Origin: Chryseosolibacter sp964493505
GTDB taxonomy: Bacteria; Bacteroidota; Bacteroidia; Cytophagales; Cyclobacteriaceae
Assembly: GCA_964493505.1 (NCBI GenBank)
Contig: CAZBNP010000019.1
Coordinates: forward strand, 27,389-91,388
Reading direction: 5' to 3'
Length of the DNA stretch: 64,000 nt
The notes beneath the pieces were generated by a model, which ran no database searches, was not told the origin of the DNA, and worked only from the letters and a program-made list of their open reading frames with translations. Below, piece after piece: positions 10,801-19,112 of the stretch; within the stretch, counting starts at the first letter, position 1, and each line of letters begins with the position of its first letter. The position numbers and the translations under genes were made by a program.

Positions 10801-11134
10801 GCGTTGACTGGACCTCCTGACTTCGCTGACGAAATGTCTGGCTGTCAATCCCCAACTCGAGTTGAATTTCATCGGCCAGGGTGTTTTGGCGCCCTTTGGA
10901 AAAATCGTCCAGGTATTCCAGGATGCGATCCTTCATTTCCTGCGAGGCCTTGTTGGTGAAGGTAACGGCCAGGATATGCTTAAAATAGTCGGCTCGGAAT
11001 TTCAGGGCCAGCGTGAGCCAAGCCTTCGCAAGCGTGCGTGTTTTGCCGCTCCCTGCCGAGCTCCGGTATAGTGAAAAGGTTTTTGTCAATTCCAGTGTGG
11101 TTGCTGAGGCAAGTTTAAGAACTATCGCTGACAA
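7817..11134 (-). CDS. UvrD-family helicase-nuclease (AddA/RecB-like)
   Basis: ATP-dependent helicase with a C-terminal nuclease, 1105 residues. Walker A SAGSGKT is at residues 26-32, Walker B/motif II is DEFQDT, and later helicase motifs include TIHKSKGLQF and LLYVAFTRPE. The C-terminus has RIDRLL and VVIDFKTGG, the nuclease core. It is the first gene of the pair with the AddB-like nuclease and should load recombinase at broken ends. No ATG is available: the start is a TTG at 11134 or at 11089, the latter giving MTKTFSLYRSSAGSGKT, closer to usual family N-termini. Confidence 0.9.
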   Translation of the reverse strand: MSAIVLKLASATTLELTKTFSLYRSSAGSGKTRTLAKAWLTLALKFRADYFKHILAVTFTNKASQEMKDRILEYLDDFSKGRQNTLADEIQLELGIDSQTFRQRSQEVQSTLLHRYDNFSVSTIDAFFQKVIRSFTREAGLVGDYRLEVDQEAVLEEVIDNLIDELGTNHQLTDWVVEFARENLENERSWDVRYSLIDFAREIFREEFKEIEDEVNRVTANPGFFRQLRGDLWAAKNSFVASVAGPAKAMLQIITGKGWDIQDFSHGKNSGLLTFLNGVANARGLSDYPEPKKLVRNHFTTGANWPNKKSTHAKDIATVASAELAPRLVSLLESFDNGYSSALSAEVALRNMYVFGLIADIARKLKEYKDENNIMLLADAPKLLNGIIRDSDTPFIYEKVGSFYRNYLIDEFQDTSGLQWQNFYPLIANSLDQGYPSMVVGDVKQAIYRWRGGDLSLLQEKITSIIGADRVDTLELNNNFRSAETIVNFNNRVFKAASNILSLETGATVPTLAYEDVAQEVAGNEVGFVEIQFIGEEARGEGDEGSESTLSWKERALENVPRTLERLQQEGVSLKDIAILVRKNDEGQRIAAHLLQYKNSPNAKPGCSYDVVSNESLRIDGAGAVNLLLGAMRYLLNTDDAIARAQLGFEYTRIYEPDRDLSEVFTVSNQNTFENNLPSGFTKQKAMLRKLPLIELTETLIRIFGLGTITGELAYIQAFQDLVLEFGNREKSDLGAFLAWWEANKHKKSIQISGDVDAAQILTIHKSKGLQFRYVIIPFCAWSLDHEIWQAPNLWVRSDAPPFAEAGYLPVKYGKKLENTVFSDFYREERIKVLLDNLNLLYVAFTRPESGLIVFAPSQEVRGAKGTIAELLHRSIQGDEMLLSGWDPAASIVRLGSLDVSVGKAEPETTAVRLVEYLASSWREKLVIRRSATEWFNEEGIREKVDYGIYMHTVLSRMHYGDQLQEMLVQTVNEGLISTADRDDIESQLSELLRNPTVSNWFSREWEVRTEVPILLPEGGENRIDRLLLKGKKAVVIDFKTGGRKKADEKQVLDYTEILRKMNFTEVEAYLLYLGENEIAEVRAGKQSRLIQQKAKDIDQLELGF

Positions 11135-11260
11135 CTCTTGTCATTTTCAGGGCGACTACGGCCGGTTACACCGCCGTGCCAACCGGAATTCCTTACTAAA
11201 GCGGCCAAATCAGCTATAACATAGACGGGTACGGCGCGTGGAATAGCCGGTTATCTTTTT

Positions 11261-11268
11261 TAACTTTG
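11261..11268 (+). promoter_or_regulatory. candidate -7 element for the CHAT gene
   Basis: TAACTTTG exactly matches TAnnTTTG, 20 bp upstream of the ATG at 11289. No clear -33 element is present. Confidence 0.4.
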
Positions 11269-11288
11269 TTAGCCGTAAACTACTACCT

Positions 11289-14200
11289 ATGAAAATCCTG
11301 AGGTTTTGTACTGTAATGCTGTTTTTCTCCCTGTTTCTGGTGCAGGCAGGGTATTCTCAAAACAAAAAGCTGGACAAGGCACTGCGCAAGACCGACAAGC
11401 ATTACGAAGCCGGTAATTTCTCCAAGGCTCTCAACGGATTGAAAAAATTCAAAAAAAACGCTGCGAAGATTTCCGGACCCAACAGCTATATGCTAGCCTA
11501 TCATATCCGGGAAGCGCGTTTTAATACAGCCAGCGGAATGCTCGCGGGATTTGAAAACAGCATTAGCAACGCCATTAACACAAGTCAGGCTGTGTACGGA
11601 GAGACTGGCGAAGGTTATGCGGAAACGATGCTGGACGTAGCCGAACTTTACATCGATTTTGGTAACTACAGAATCGCGCGCGACTACACAGAACAGTCGG
11701 AATCACTCCTGACAAAAACCGAGCAGATGAACGATACCCTCGCCAGCCGGATCGCCCTTATCAAGGCAGAAGCGATGATCGGTCAGGGTTTCGCCAACGA
11801 TGCCATCGAAGTACTCCTGGGAATGGAGAAATATTTCGCCTCCCGCGCAGTTGACAGGGAAACACGGGTTGAAGATGGTAAGATCAAGAGTGTCAGACTC
11901 GATGAAGCAGACGTATTCAAACGCCACAATGACTATGCCCGGTTCAAAACCCTTCTTGGACTGGCCTACGGGCGTAAAGGCAGGATCTCCATTATTGGAA
12001 AGGACGCAGCCAACCCGGATATCGATATGATCTACGGCGAACTGGAATCGTGGATTCGTTCGAAACGCAGATTTCTCGGACGTATCAGTCTCGCTGACGT
12101 ACGCTATCGCTATCTGTGGGACAAGTCTCTCGAAGAAAACGGCATGCACAAGGCGCTGAAATACCAGAAGACCCTGGACGACCTCAAGAAGATCACCGAA
12201 CCCACAAACGAACTGGCGCATCAAATCTACCTGAGCTACATCGCCTACCTCCAGGATCAGGGTAATCGTCCGCGTTACCTGAATACCAAGCTCGAGTATG
12301 AGAAGATGATTGGAAAGAACTATCCGAAAACAAGTTTGCACCGGATCAACCTCCACGCCGTGGACTTTAGCTCGAAGCTGGCGCGCGACAAAACAAGGAA
12401 CCTGGAGAACAATGCTGTTAACGTACTCGCGTCGGAAAATCTGCCCAAATTCCATCGCACCCGGGGACGGATCCTGGAGTTCCTCTACCAGGTCGCTATC
12501 ACCGAAAGGCGCTATGGAAACGCCGAAGCATACCTGACTCAGCTCAGCGAAATAAAGAAAGAACTCTGCGGAGAAAGTTCGCCCGAATATCACCTGTCAA
12601 AGCTGGCCCTGGCGAACTTCTATCTCGACTATACCAACAAGATAGAAGAGGCTGGGAAGATATATCAGGAAAGCTTCATCGACTTTGTCTCGAAAGAGAT
12701 CGATGTTCAGCACAAGGACCTGTTCGGCATCCTGACGCACCTGGCGCAATACTACGAGATGGCCGACAACTACACACTGGCATCCACTATTCTCGACCAG
12801 GCAGAGAGCTCCGTCAGAGCAAAATTCGACCCCGAGGATATACTGTACGGCATCGGGCTGACCAACGTCGCAAAACTTCAGATCCAGCTCGGCGACTACG
12901 ACGATGCTTCCACCAACATCGACAAAGCCCTTCAGGTTATTGGCATCAAAAAGAACCGGGACTATGTCGAATATTCACCCGCCTACATCGATGCCCTGGA
13001 AACCCAGGCACGTATCTACGGGATCAAAGGACTGTTTGACGAAGCGGAATCAAACCTGTCGAAAACACGCCGGGAAATATCCCGGACCGATGTGCCTATT
13101 GACGAATTCTCAACGGCACAGGAACTCTCCACGCTCTATATACAACTCGGCAAGTACACAGAGACTGACAAACTACTCAACAAGTTACTGCCGGAATACC
13201 AGCGTCTTTTTGGTCAGCTCTCATTGAGACTGATCCAGCCGCTCGTAAACAAGGGGCGCATACTCCTGGCAAAAGGCGATTATACGGAGGCCGACCGCGT
13301 AGCACGTCGCGCACATGAAATCGCGCTCAACATTTACGGTGAGAGCTCCACGAAAACAGCCGCCACACAGCAACTTCTCGGAGACATCAACTACACACTC
13401 GGCGACTATGAGAAAGCCGAAGACAACCTGACAAAGGCTATTGCGACGCTGGAGAAACAATTTGGCCGCCAGCATATTGAAACGGCCAAGACGGTGTCTC
13501 AGCTTGCTTTGATAAAATTCCACAAGGGCGATAACCGCAAGGAGGTAGAGAAACTGATGCTTGAAGCCCGCGATATTATGGCTGACAAACTCGGCAAAGA
13601 CAACCCGCAGTATGCTGAAATACTGAAGAACGTTGCCGTACTGTATATATCCGAAGGGCGGTATGACATCGCATTCAACTCGCTCACGGTGGCCGAAAGT
13701 ATCTGGCGCGCCAAGACAGGAACAAAAAACAATATCAACGCGGCCAGCATCTATACCCTGACCGGCGATGTGTATTATCAGTTGAAGAACTATTCTAAAG
13801 CGGAGGAATTCTACAACAAATCCAAGAAACTATACGAAGACTTCTTCAGCAATACGCACCCCGAGTATGTGAAGGTGCTGAGCAAATTGAGCAAGGTCTA
13901 TTACATGGTGAAAAACTACAAGCAATCGAAACGCCTCATAGATCAGGCCCTTGCCAACTATGAAGAGTATATCAAGAAGTTTTTTCCCGCACTCAGCGAG
14001 CGGGAAAAAGCGAAGTACTGGAATACGATCAAGGGCGACTTCGAGTTCTACAATACGCTTGCTTTCAGTAACCTCGATGACTTCAAGGATCTGACCGGAC
14101 GGATCTACAATGCCCAGCTTATGACGAAAGCACTCCTGCTGAGCAATTCTATCAAGATGCGGGAACGGATCCTCAATAGTACCGACGAGCCCCTGAAAGA

Positions 14201-15539
14201 ACAATACAATGAATGGATCCAGAAAAAGGAGCTTCTCACTATCGCATTGTCCATGAGCCCTGCCCAACTGACGGAGAACGAGATAGATCCGGTCGCGCTA
14301 ACGCAGTCTGTCGAGCTCCTGGAACGCGAGCTGAGTCAAAAATCAGAATTGTTCAGCCAGAATTTCGAAGACAAACGCATCGTTTTTGAAGATGTCAAGA
14401 ATTCACTAGGCGCCAATGAAGTAGCCGTCGAACTGGTGCGATACCGGCACTTCAACCACACCTTCACCGATTCAGTGATCTATGCCGCTCTGTACCTCAC
14501 CCCTAAGCTCAATAAACCCAAGGCCATTGTCATGGAAGACGGCCGAAACATGGAGACACGTTACTTCCGGTATTACCGGAACTCGATCATCGGAAGGGTA
14601 CCTGACCAATATTCATACAACGTCTACTGGAAACCGATTGTTGACGAAATCGGACAGACCGCTACGATTTACCTCTCGGCAGATGGCGTCTACAACCAGA
14701 TAAATCTTGAAGCGATACCATCCCCTGAAGGACGATACGTAATTGACAACTCGAATATAGTACTCGTCAGCAATACAAAAGATATCTATCTGCGCAAAGT
14801 CAAGTCGCGCAGTTCGGCTACGGAAAACACCGCTTCCGTATTCGGAAACCCCACCTTCTATCTCACCGCATCGGCCAATAGCCGTAAAGAGATCCAGGCG
14901 TTACCCGGTACGGAAAAAGAAGTACAGCAACTTCAGAATATCCTGGCGGAAAAGGGATGGAACACAAACGAGTATGTAGAAGCCCTTGCCGCGGAGGAAA
15001 ATATAAAAGAACTCAACAACCCCAGAGTGCTTCACATCGCCACTCACGGACTTTACAAGCCGGCGGAGGAAGTCACCCTGTCTAAACAGATTGAAGGAGC
15101 TGAGGCATTGCTGGCACAGAATCCATTGATGCGCAGCGGCCTGCTGCTAAAAGGCGCCGGCGATATTCTCGCAAAGACCGACTTCAACTACAATATGGAG
15201 AACGGGATCCTCACCGCGCAGGAAGCGATGAGCCTTAACCTCGACAAAACCGACTTCGTCGTCCTGAGTGCTTGTGAAACCGGTCTCGGCGATCTGGAGT
15301 GGGGTGAAGGTGTGTACGGCTTGCAGCGGGCATTCCTGACAGCCGGCGCAAAAGTCCTTATCATGAGTATGTTCAAGGTCGATGACGTAGCCACCCAAAA
15401 ACTCATGTCGAAGTTCTATCTCAAGTGGAGCAACACCAACAACTTGCGTGAGAGCTTCATCGACGCCAAGAAGGAGTTACGCGTTGATTATCCGGACCCC
15501 ATCTTCTGGGGTGCGTTTATGATGATTGGGCTTGAGTAA
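11289..15539 (+). CDS. secreted TPR-CHAT domain protein
   Basis: Large (1416 aa) exported protein. A signal peptide (cleavage likely after AGYSQ) is followed by roughly 1000 residues of helical TPR-type repeats. The last 300 residues form a CHAT domain, the caspase-like peptidase fold. The catalytic pair is visible: His1253 in VLHIATHGLY and Cys1329 in VLSACETGLGD. CHAT-TPR proteins in other bacteria are cysteine peptidases, some activated by partners sensed through the TPR array; the substrate here is unknown. It is a monocistronic gene divergent from the helicase and upstream of the BON protein. Confidence 0.9.
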   Translation: MKILRFCTVMLFFSLFLVQAGYSQNKKLDKALRKTDKHYEAGNFSKALNGLKKFKKNAAKISGPNSYMLAYHIREARFNTASGMLAGFENSISNAINTSQAVYGETGEGYAETMLDVAELYIDFGNYRIARDYTEQSESLLTKTEQMNDTLASRIALIKAEAMIGQGFANDAIEVLLGMEKYFASRAVDRETRVEDGKIKSVRLDEADVFKRHNDYARFKTLLGLAYGRKGRISIIGKDAANPDIDMIYGELESWIRSKRRFLGRISLADVRYRYLWDKSLEENGMHKALKYQKTLDDLKKITEPTNELAHQIYLSYIAYLQDQGNRPRYLNTKLEYEKMIGKNYPKTSLHRINLHAVDFSSKLARDKTRNLENNAVNVLASENLPKFHRTRGRILEFLYQVAITERRYGNAEAYLTQLSEIKKELCGESSPEYHLSKLALANFYLDYTNKIEEAGKIYQESFIDFVSKEIDVQHKDLFGILTHLAQYYEMADNYTLASTILDQAESSVRAKFDPEDILYGIGLTNVAKLQIQLGDYDDASTNIDKALQVIGIKKNRDYVEYSPAYIDALETQARIYGIKGLFDEAESNLSKTRREISRTDVPIDEFSTAQELSTLYIQLGKYTETDKLLNKLLPEYQRLFGQLSLRLIQPLVNKGRILLAKGDYTEADRVARRAHEIALNIYGESSTKTAATQQLLGDINYTLGDYEKAEDNLTKAIATLEKQFGRQHIETAKTVSQLALIKFHKGDNRKEVEKLMLEARDIMADKLGKDNPQYAEILKNVAVLYISEGRYDIAFNSLTVAESIWRAKTGTKNNINAASIYTLTGDVYYQLKNYSKAEEFYNKSKKLYEDFFSNTHPEYVKVLSKLSKVYYMVKNYKQSKRLIDQALANYEEYIKKFFPALSEREKAKYWNTIKGDFEFYNTLAFSNLDDFKDLTGRIYNAQLMTKALLLSNSIKMRERILNSTDEPLKEQYNEWIQKKELLTIALSMSPAQLTENEIDPVALTQSVELLERELSQKSELFSQNFEDKRIVFEDVKNSLGANEVAVELVRYRHFNHTFTDSVIYAALYLTPKLNKPKAIVMEDGRNMETRYFRYYRNSIIGRVPDQYSYNVYWKPIVDEIGQTATIYLSADGVYNQINLEAIPSPEGRYVIDNSNIVLVSNTKDIYLRKVKSRSSATENTASVFGNPTFYLTASANSRKEIQALPGTEKEVQQLQNILAEKGWNTNEYVEALAAEENIKELNNPRVLHIATHGLYKPAEEVTLSKQIEGAEALLAQNPLMRSGLLLKGAGDILAKTDFNYNMENGILTAQEAMSLNLDKTDFVVLSACETGLGDLEWGEGVYGLQRAFLTAGAKVLIMSMFKVDDVATQKLMSKFYLKWSNTNNLRESFIDAKKELRVDYPDPIFWGAFMMIGLE

Positions 15540-15622
15540 GGGTGCAATGGCCGGCCGCTGTGCGCAGTACCACGCAACAAAATACAAATTACTGTGTGGT
15601 GGTGGGTCTACACCTTATATGT

Positions 15623-15653
15623 CTTGCCGCTAATTCCCCAGGGCATAATTTTG
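15623..15653 (+). promoter_or_regulatory. promoter of the BON-domain gene
   Basis: CTTG at 15623-15626 (-33), an exact 19-bp spacer and TAATTTTG at 15646-15653 (-7). This is among the best Bacteroidota-type promoters in the window, 48 bp before the ATG. Confidence 0.65.
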
Positions 15654-15701
15654 GTTCTGTGTGATTGAAATTTCTTTCACACAAAATTAAACCAAAATCT
15701 T

Positions 15702-16721
15702 ATGGCAAATAAAAATCGCAATCGGCAGCAGCAACAGGATTGGAATGACAACTACAGTCGGCACCGGCGCAATTACGAGTACGAAGAACCTAACTACACC
15801 GATTCAGAAAACCGAGGATACCGAAACAGCGGACATCAAACGGGAACTTACCCAAGTGAAGGCGGATGGCAAAGCCGTTACGAGCGGCAGATGCAGACTG
15901 GCCGCGAAGGCGACTTTGATAACGACTACCAGAGTCGGTTTAATCGTCAGAATGAAAACCGAGGAAGCGGATTGACTTCCGGCTATTCCGACTTTGGTAC
16001 GCGAGGAAGAAATCTCTACGACCGCGGCCATCAGGGAATGGGACGTCGTGATTTTGAGAACCGCGAGAATCGGCTCGGCGGTGCCAACTACGATCGCTAC
16101 GGTGACCACGGAAGGTACAATCAGGGAAGCGATTCTTTTGGCTACGGACACACCTCCTTTGAGGGCGGGTCACCGCGCTCCAACCGCGACTTCGAGAGCC
16201 CTGGCTATGGCAGGTCTAACTGGGACTACCAGCGTTCCCGGGATTACGGACGCGGAGATCAATCCGAACGCTCATGGTGGGATCGCACAGGAGACGAAAT
16301 ATCGTCGTGGTTCGGTGATGAAGATGCGGAACGACGGAGAAGCCGCGACCGACAAATGCAACAGTCGTTTCGCGGGAAAGGACCGAAGAGCTATAAGCGC
16401 TCAGACGAACGGATAACGGACGATGTCAACGACCGACTTAGCGACGATCCATTTGTCGATGCATCGGACATCACCGTAACCGCTAACGACGGCGAGATTA
16501 CCCTTACCGGAACCGTCGATCATCGCAACGCCAAAAGAAGAGCTGAGGATATCGCGGAAGACGTATCCGGAGTAAAAAATGTGGAGAACCGTTTGCGCGT
16601 CTCACAACTGGCAAGCGGCTACACTTCTCCTATGCCGGGAGCAAACAGTCCTTCCGGTACGTCCGCCAGTAGTACCGCAAGTTCATCGTCGGACCGCAGC
16701 AGAAAGGGCACCAGTGAATAG
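15702..16721 (+). CDS. BON-domain protein with long polar N-terminal region
   Basis: Protein of 339 residues. The first 200 are low-complexity and rich in Arg, Gly, Tyr, Asn and Glu (many YxR/GYG/RDY stretches), predicted disordered. Then comes a SWFGDEDAERRR segment and a BON domain at about residues 230-305 (DDVNDRLSDDPFVDASDI, then GEITLTGTV and VENRLRV). The tail is Ser/Thr-rich. BON domains bind membranes or partner proteins and occur in osmotic-stress proteins such as OsmY. There is no signal peptide. A strong promoter and terminator make it a single-gene unit. Confidence 0.85.
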   Translation: MANKNRNRQQQQDWNDNYSRHRRNYEYEEPNYTDSENRGYRNSGHQTGTYPSEGGWQSRYERQMQTGREGDFDNDYQSRFNRQNENRGSGLTSGYSDFGTRGRNLYDRGHQGMGRRDFENRENRLGGANYDRYGDHGRYNQGSDSFGYGHTSFEGGSPRSNRDFESPGYGRSNWDYQRSRDYGRGDQSERSWWDRTGDEISSWFGDEDAERRRSRDRQMQQSFRGKGPKSYKRSDERITDDVNDRLSDDPFVDASDITVTANDGEITLTGTVDHRNAKRRAEDIAEDVSGVKNVENRLRVSQLASGYTSPMPGANSPSGTSASSTASSSSDRSRKGTSE

Positions 16722-16754
16722 CCAGACACCTCTTGCGGCTTTCAATCATACCAG

Positions 16755-16783
16755 AGGCGTTCCAAACCGGAACGCCTTTTTTT
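16755..16783 (+). terminator. rho-independent terminator after the BON gene
   Basis: A perfect 9-bp stem (AGGCGTTCC and GGAACGCCT) with a 5-nt loop is followed by seven T residues. Confidence 0.9.
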
Positions 16784-16813
16784 ACCGGTATTCGGGATAG
16801 GATTGTGTGCGGA

Positions 16814-17437
16814 CTATGTGTTGAACAGCAGCAACATCCCTCCGAACCCGGTTATAAGCCCCAGCACTGCGCCCCACATAACCTCCCTCAACGTGTGTGC
16901 TCCTACCTGAAGCCTCGCAGCCATCACCACGCCCGCCACCATGGTAACGACCACGATACCGAAAAATATTGCATCCTTGTTCGTAAGCTGATTGAACCGA
17001 ATCAGTATTCCAATAAGACCCCACACCGCAACGCTGTGTACACTTACCTTGAAGAAAAAGGTCGCAACTGTCGCCGCGACAATGAGCAAATCGATAGTCA
17101 GGAAAAATCTCAGGAAGTTGTCATGGAGGTTCATGCTACCCCGCACATAGAACATATACGTCACCGCTATATAAATGACAGAGATAAGCGCAAAAGGAAG
17201 TAGCCGCTCTTTGCGGGCAGGCATGGCGAACGTCCGAAAACCACCAAATGCCTTGATCAATCCAAGATTCAGCACCGGGATCACGCACGTCACCAGAAAA
17301 ATGAAAAGGAGAAATTTCGGTTGCAACACAGGGGCTACCGGCTCAAGTGCTGTCGGAGCCACCCGGGATAGAAACAGGAAGAAATAGGTAGGGATAAATA
17401 ACGGGTGGAAGACAATGGAAACTATACGTGCCCACAT
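16814..17437 (-). CDS. PAP2-like polytopic membrane protein
   Basis: Hydrophobic protein of 207 residues with about six membrane segments. Partial PAP2 phosphatase signatures are seen: ARKERLLPF, then KVSVHSV in place of the PSGH motif, and GAHTLREVMWG in place of SRxxxxxHxxxD. The histidines are kept but the pattern is degenerate, so a lipid phosphatase role is plausible but not certain. It starts 3 bp after the rpoN stop, so it is probably co-transcribed with rpoN. Confidence 0.6.
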   Translation of the reverse strand: MWARIVSIVFHPLFIPTYFFLFLSRVAPTALEPVAPVLQPKFLLFIFLVTCVIPVLNLGLIKAFGGFRTFAMPARKERLLPFALISVIYIAVTYMFYVRGSMNLHDNFLRFFLTIDLLIVAATVATFFFKVSVHSVAVWGLIGILIRFNQLTNKDAIFFGIVVVTMVAGVVMAARLQVGAHTLREVMWGAVLGLITGFGGMLLLFNT

Positions 17438-17440
17438 ATC

Positions 17441-18886
17441 CTAAATCTCCTTACGCAGCCGGGCGACCGGAATATTGAGCTGTTCCCGATATTTTGCCAC
17501 CGTGCGCCGGGCAATGTTGTATCCTTTTTCATTCAGGATCTTCTCCAGCTTATCGTCAGAGTAAGGCTTGTCTTTATCCTCAGCTTCAATTATATCCTTG
17601 ATAATCTGTTTCACCTCGCGGCTGCTGACTTCTTCACCCGAATCAGTCGAGATACCTTCGGAGAAAAAATACTTCAATGGAAATATCCCAAAATCAGTCT
17701 GTACGGCTTTGCTGCTGGCAACTCGCGAAACTGTAGAAATATCCATACTGATCATACCCGCGATATCCTTCAGGATCATCGGCTTCAACTTGGTCTCATC
17801 ACCCTCCAGGAAAAAATCGTATTGAAAATCAACAATAGCGCGCATCGTTCTCAACAAGGTTTGCTGACGCTGCTTTATCGCGTCGATAAACCATCGGGCG
17901 GCGTCAAGTTTTTGTTTCACGAACGTGACCGCCTCTTTCAGTTTCTTGTCTTGCTTATTGCTCTTGTCGTATGCCTTGAACATCTCATTATACGACCGAC
18001 TCACACGCAGTTCCGGTGCATTGCGACTGTTTAACGCAAGCTCCAGTTTCCCGTTGTTGTTTGTCAGGATAAAGTCCGGAATGATATATTGATTCTTTAC
18101 CATCGACGCGGCCGCGCCGCCACCCGGCTTGGGGTTAAGCCTTACAATGAGTTCGATCGCATCCTTGACAAACTCCTCGTCTTCGGTCTCCAGTTTTTTC
18201 TGGATCTTTTGATAGTGTTTTTTAGTAAATTCATCGAAGCACTCCGTAATGATCTTTTTAGCAACCGCCACGTCAATATTATGACCGTTGTCCATTCGTT
18301 CAAGCTGCAGCAACAGACACTCCTGCAGATCGCGGGCCGCAATACCCGGAGGGTCAAAAGTCTGAATTCTCCTGAGAATGCTTTCCACCTCCCCCACCGT
18401 AGTCTCAATCCCCTGTGAGAATGCGAGGTCGTTTGATATGGCATCAAGCTCACGGCGAATATAGCCGTCGCTCTCAATGCTTCCGATCAACTGCTTGCCG
18501 ATTACGTACTCCTTTTCATTTAATCCGAGGAAATCCAACTGGTTCATCAATAGCTCGTGCAGAGAAGCAGATGTCGGTATCGGCATCTCGCGATCGTCGT
18601 CATCGTCGCCATCGCCTTGCATTTTATACCCGCTGTAGTCGTCGTCCTGGAGATAATCTTTGATGTCGATCTCCTCTTCGGCGCTGTTGTCCTGCACCTC
18701 ATCTTCGCTGTTTGCGTCTTCCTGGACCTCTTTTTCCTCCCCTTCCTCCAGCGCCGGATTACTTTCCAACTCCTCTTCAATCCTACCCTCCAGTTCCGCA
18801 GTAGGAACTTGTAACAGCTTGATAAACTGTATCTGCTGTGGAGACAGCTTCTGCTGTAAAGATTGATTTAAGCCCAGTTTCTGCAT
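17441..18886 (-). CDS. rpoN: RNA polymerase sigma-54 factor
   Basis: Sigma-54 of 481 residues. Region I is glutamine/leucine-rich (LNQSLQQKLSPQQIQFIKLLQ region, residues 6-26) and would bind activators and core polymerase. An acidic linker (about 47-95) follows, then the core-binding region and the C-terminal RpoN box ARRTVAKYRE at about residues 459-468, which recognises the -24 element. It directs transcription with bacterial enhancer-binding proteins, none of which is encoded in this window. Confidence 0.96.
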   Translation of the reverse strand: MQKLGLNQSLQQKLSPQQIQFIKLLQVPTAELEGRIEEELESNPALEEGEEKEVQEDANSEDEVQDNSAEEEIDIKDYLQDDDYSGYKMQGDGDDDDDREMPIPTSASLHELLMNQLDFLGLNEKEYVIGKQLIGSIESDGYIRRELDAISNDLAFSQGIETTVGEVESILRRIQTFDPPGIAARDLQECLLLQLERMDNGHNIDVAVAKKIITECFDEFTKKHYQKIQKKLETEDEEFVKDAIELIVRLNPKPGGGAAASMVKNQYIIPDFILTNNNGKLELALNSRNAPELRVSRSYNEMFKAYDKSNKQDKKLKEAVTFVKQKLDAARWFIDAIKQRQQTLLRTMRAIVDFQYDFFLEGDETKLKPMILKDIAGMISMDISTVSRVASSKAVQTDFGIFPLKYFFSEGISTDSGEEVSSREVKQIIKDIIEAEDKDKPYSDDKLEKILNEKGYNIARRTVAKYREQLNIPVARLRKEI

Positions 18887-18920
18887 CGTTGGAAAAAAAT
18901 ACGCTAGTTCTAATTTGCCA

Positions 18921-18950
18921 CAAAGTTATCAATTCGCAGCAGTTCTGAAA
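18921..18950 (-). promoter_or_regulatory. candidate promoter of rpoN
   Basis: Minus-strand TAACTTTG at 18928-18921 with TTTC 18 bp upstream (18950-18947). It lies 35 bp before the rpoN ATG. Confidence 0.45.
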
Positions 18951-19112
18951 CCGCCACACCACCCCTGGCGCGGGGTCATGTTAAAATACTACAAATCGAT
19001 CAATTAAGCATCAGAATTCGACTTGCTAACCGGCGGCTATGAAATTCCGACACTTTTTTCGTTTTTTGCGATCCCTTCCCCGATGGAAGCTACACCGGAA
19101 TAAAAAGCGCGC

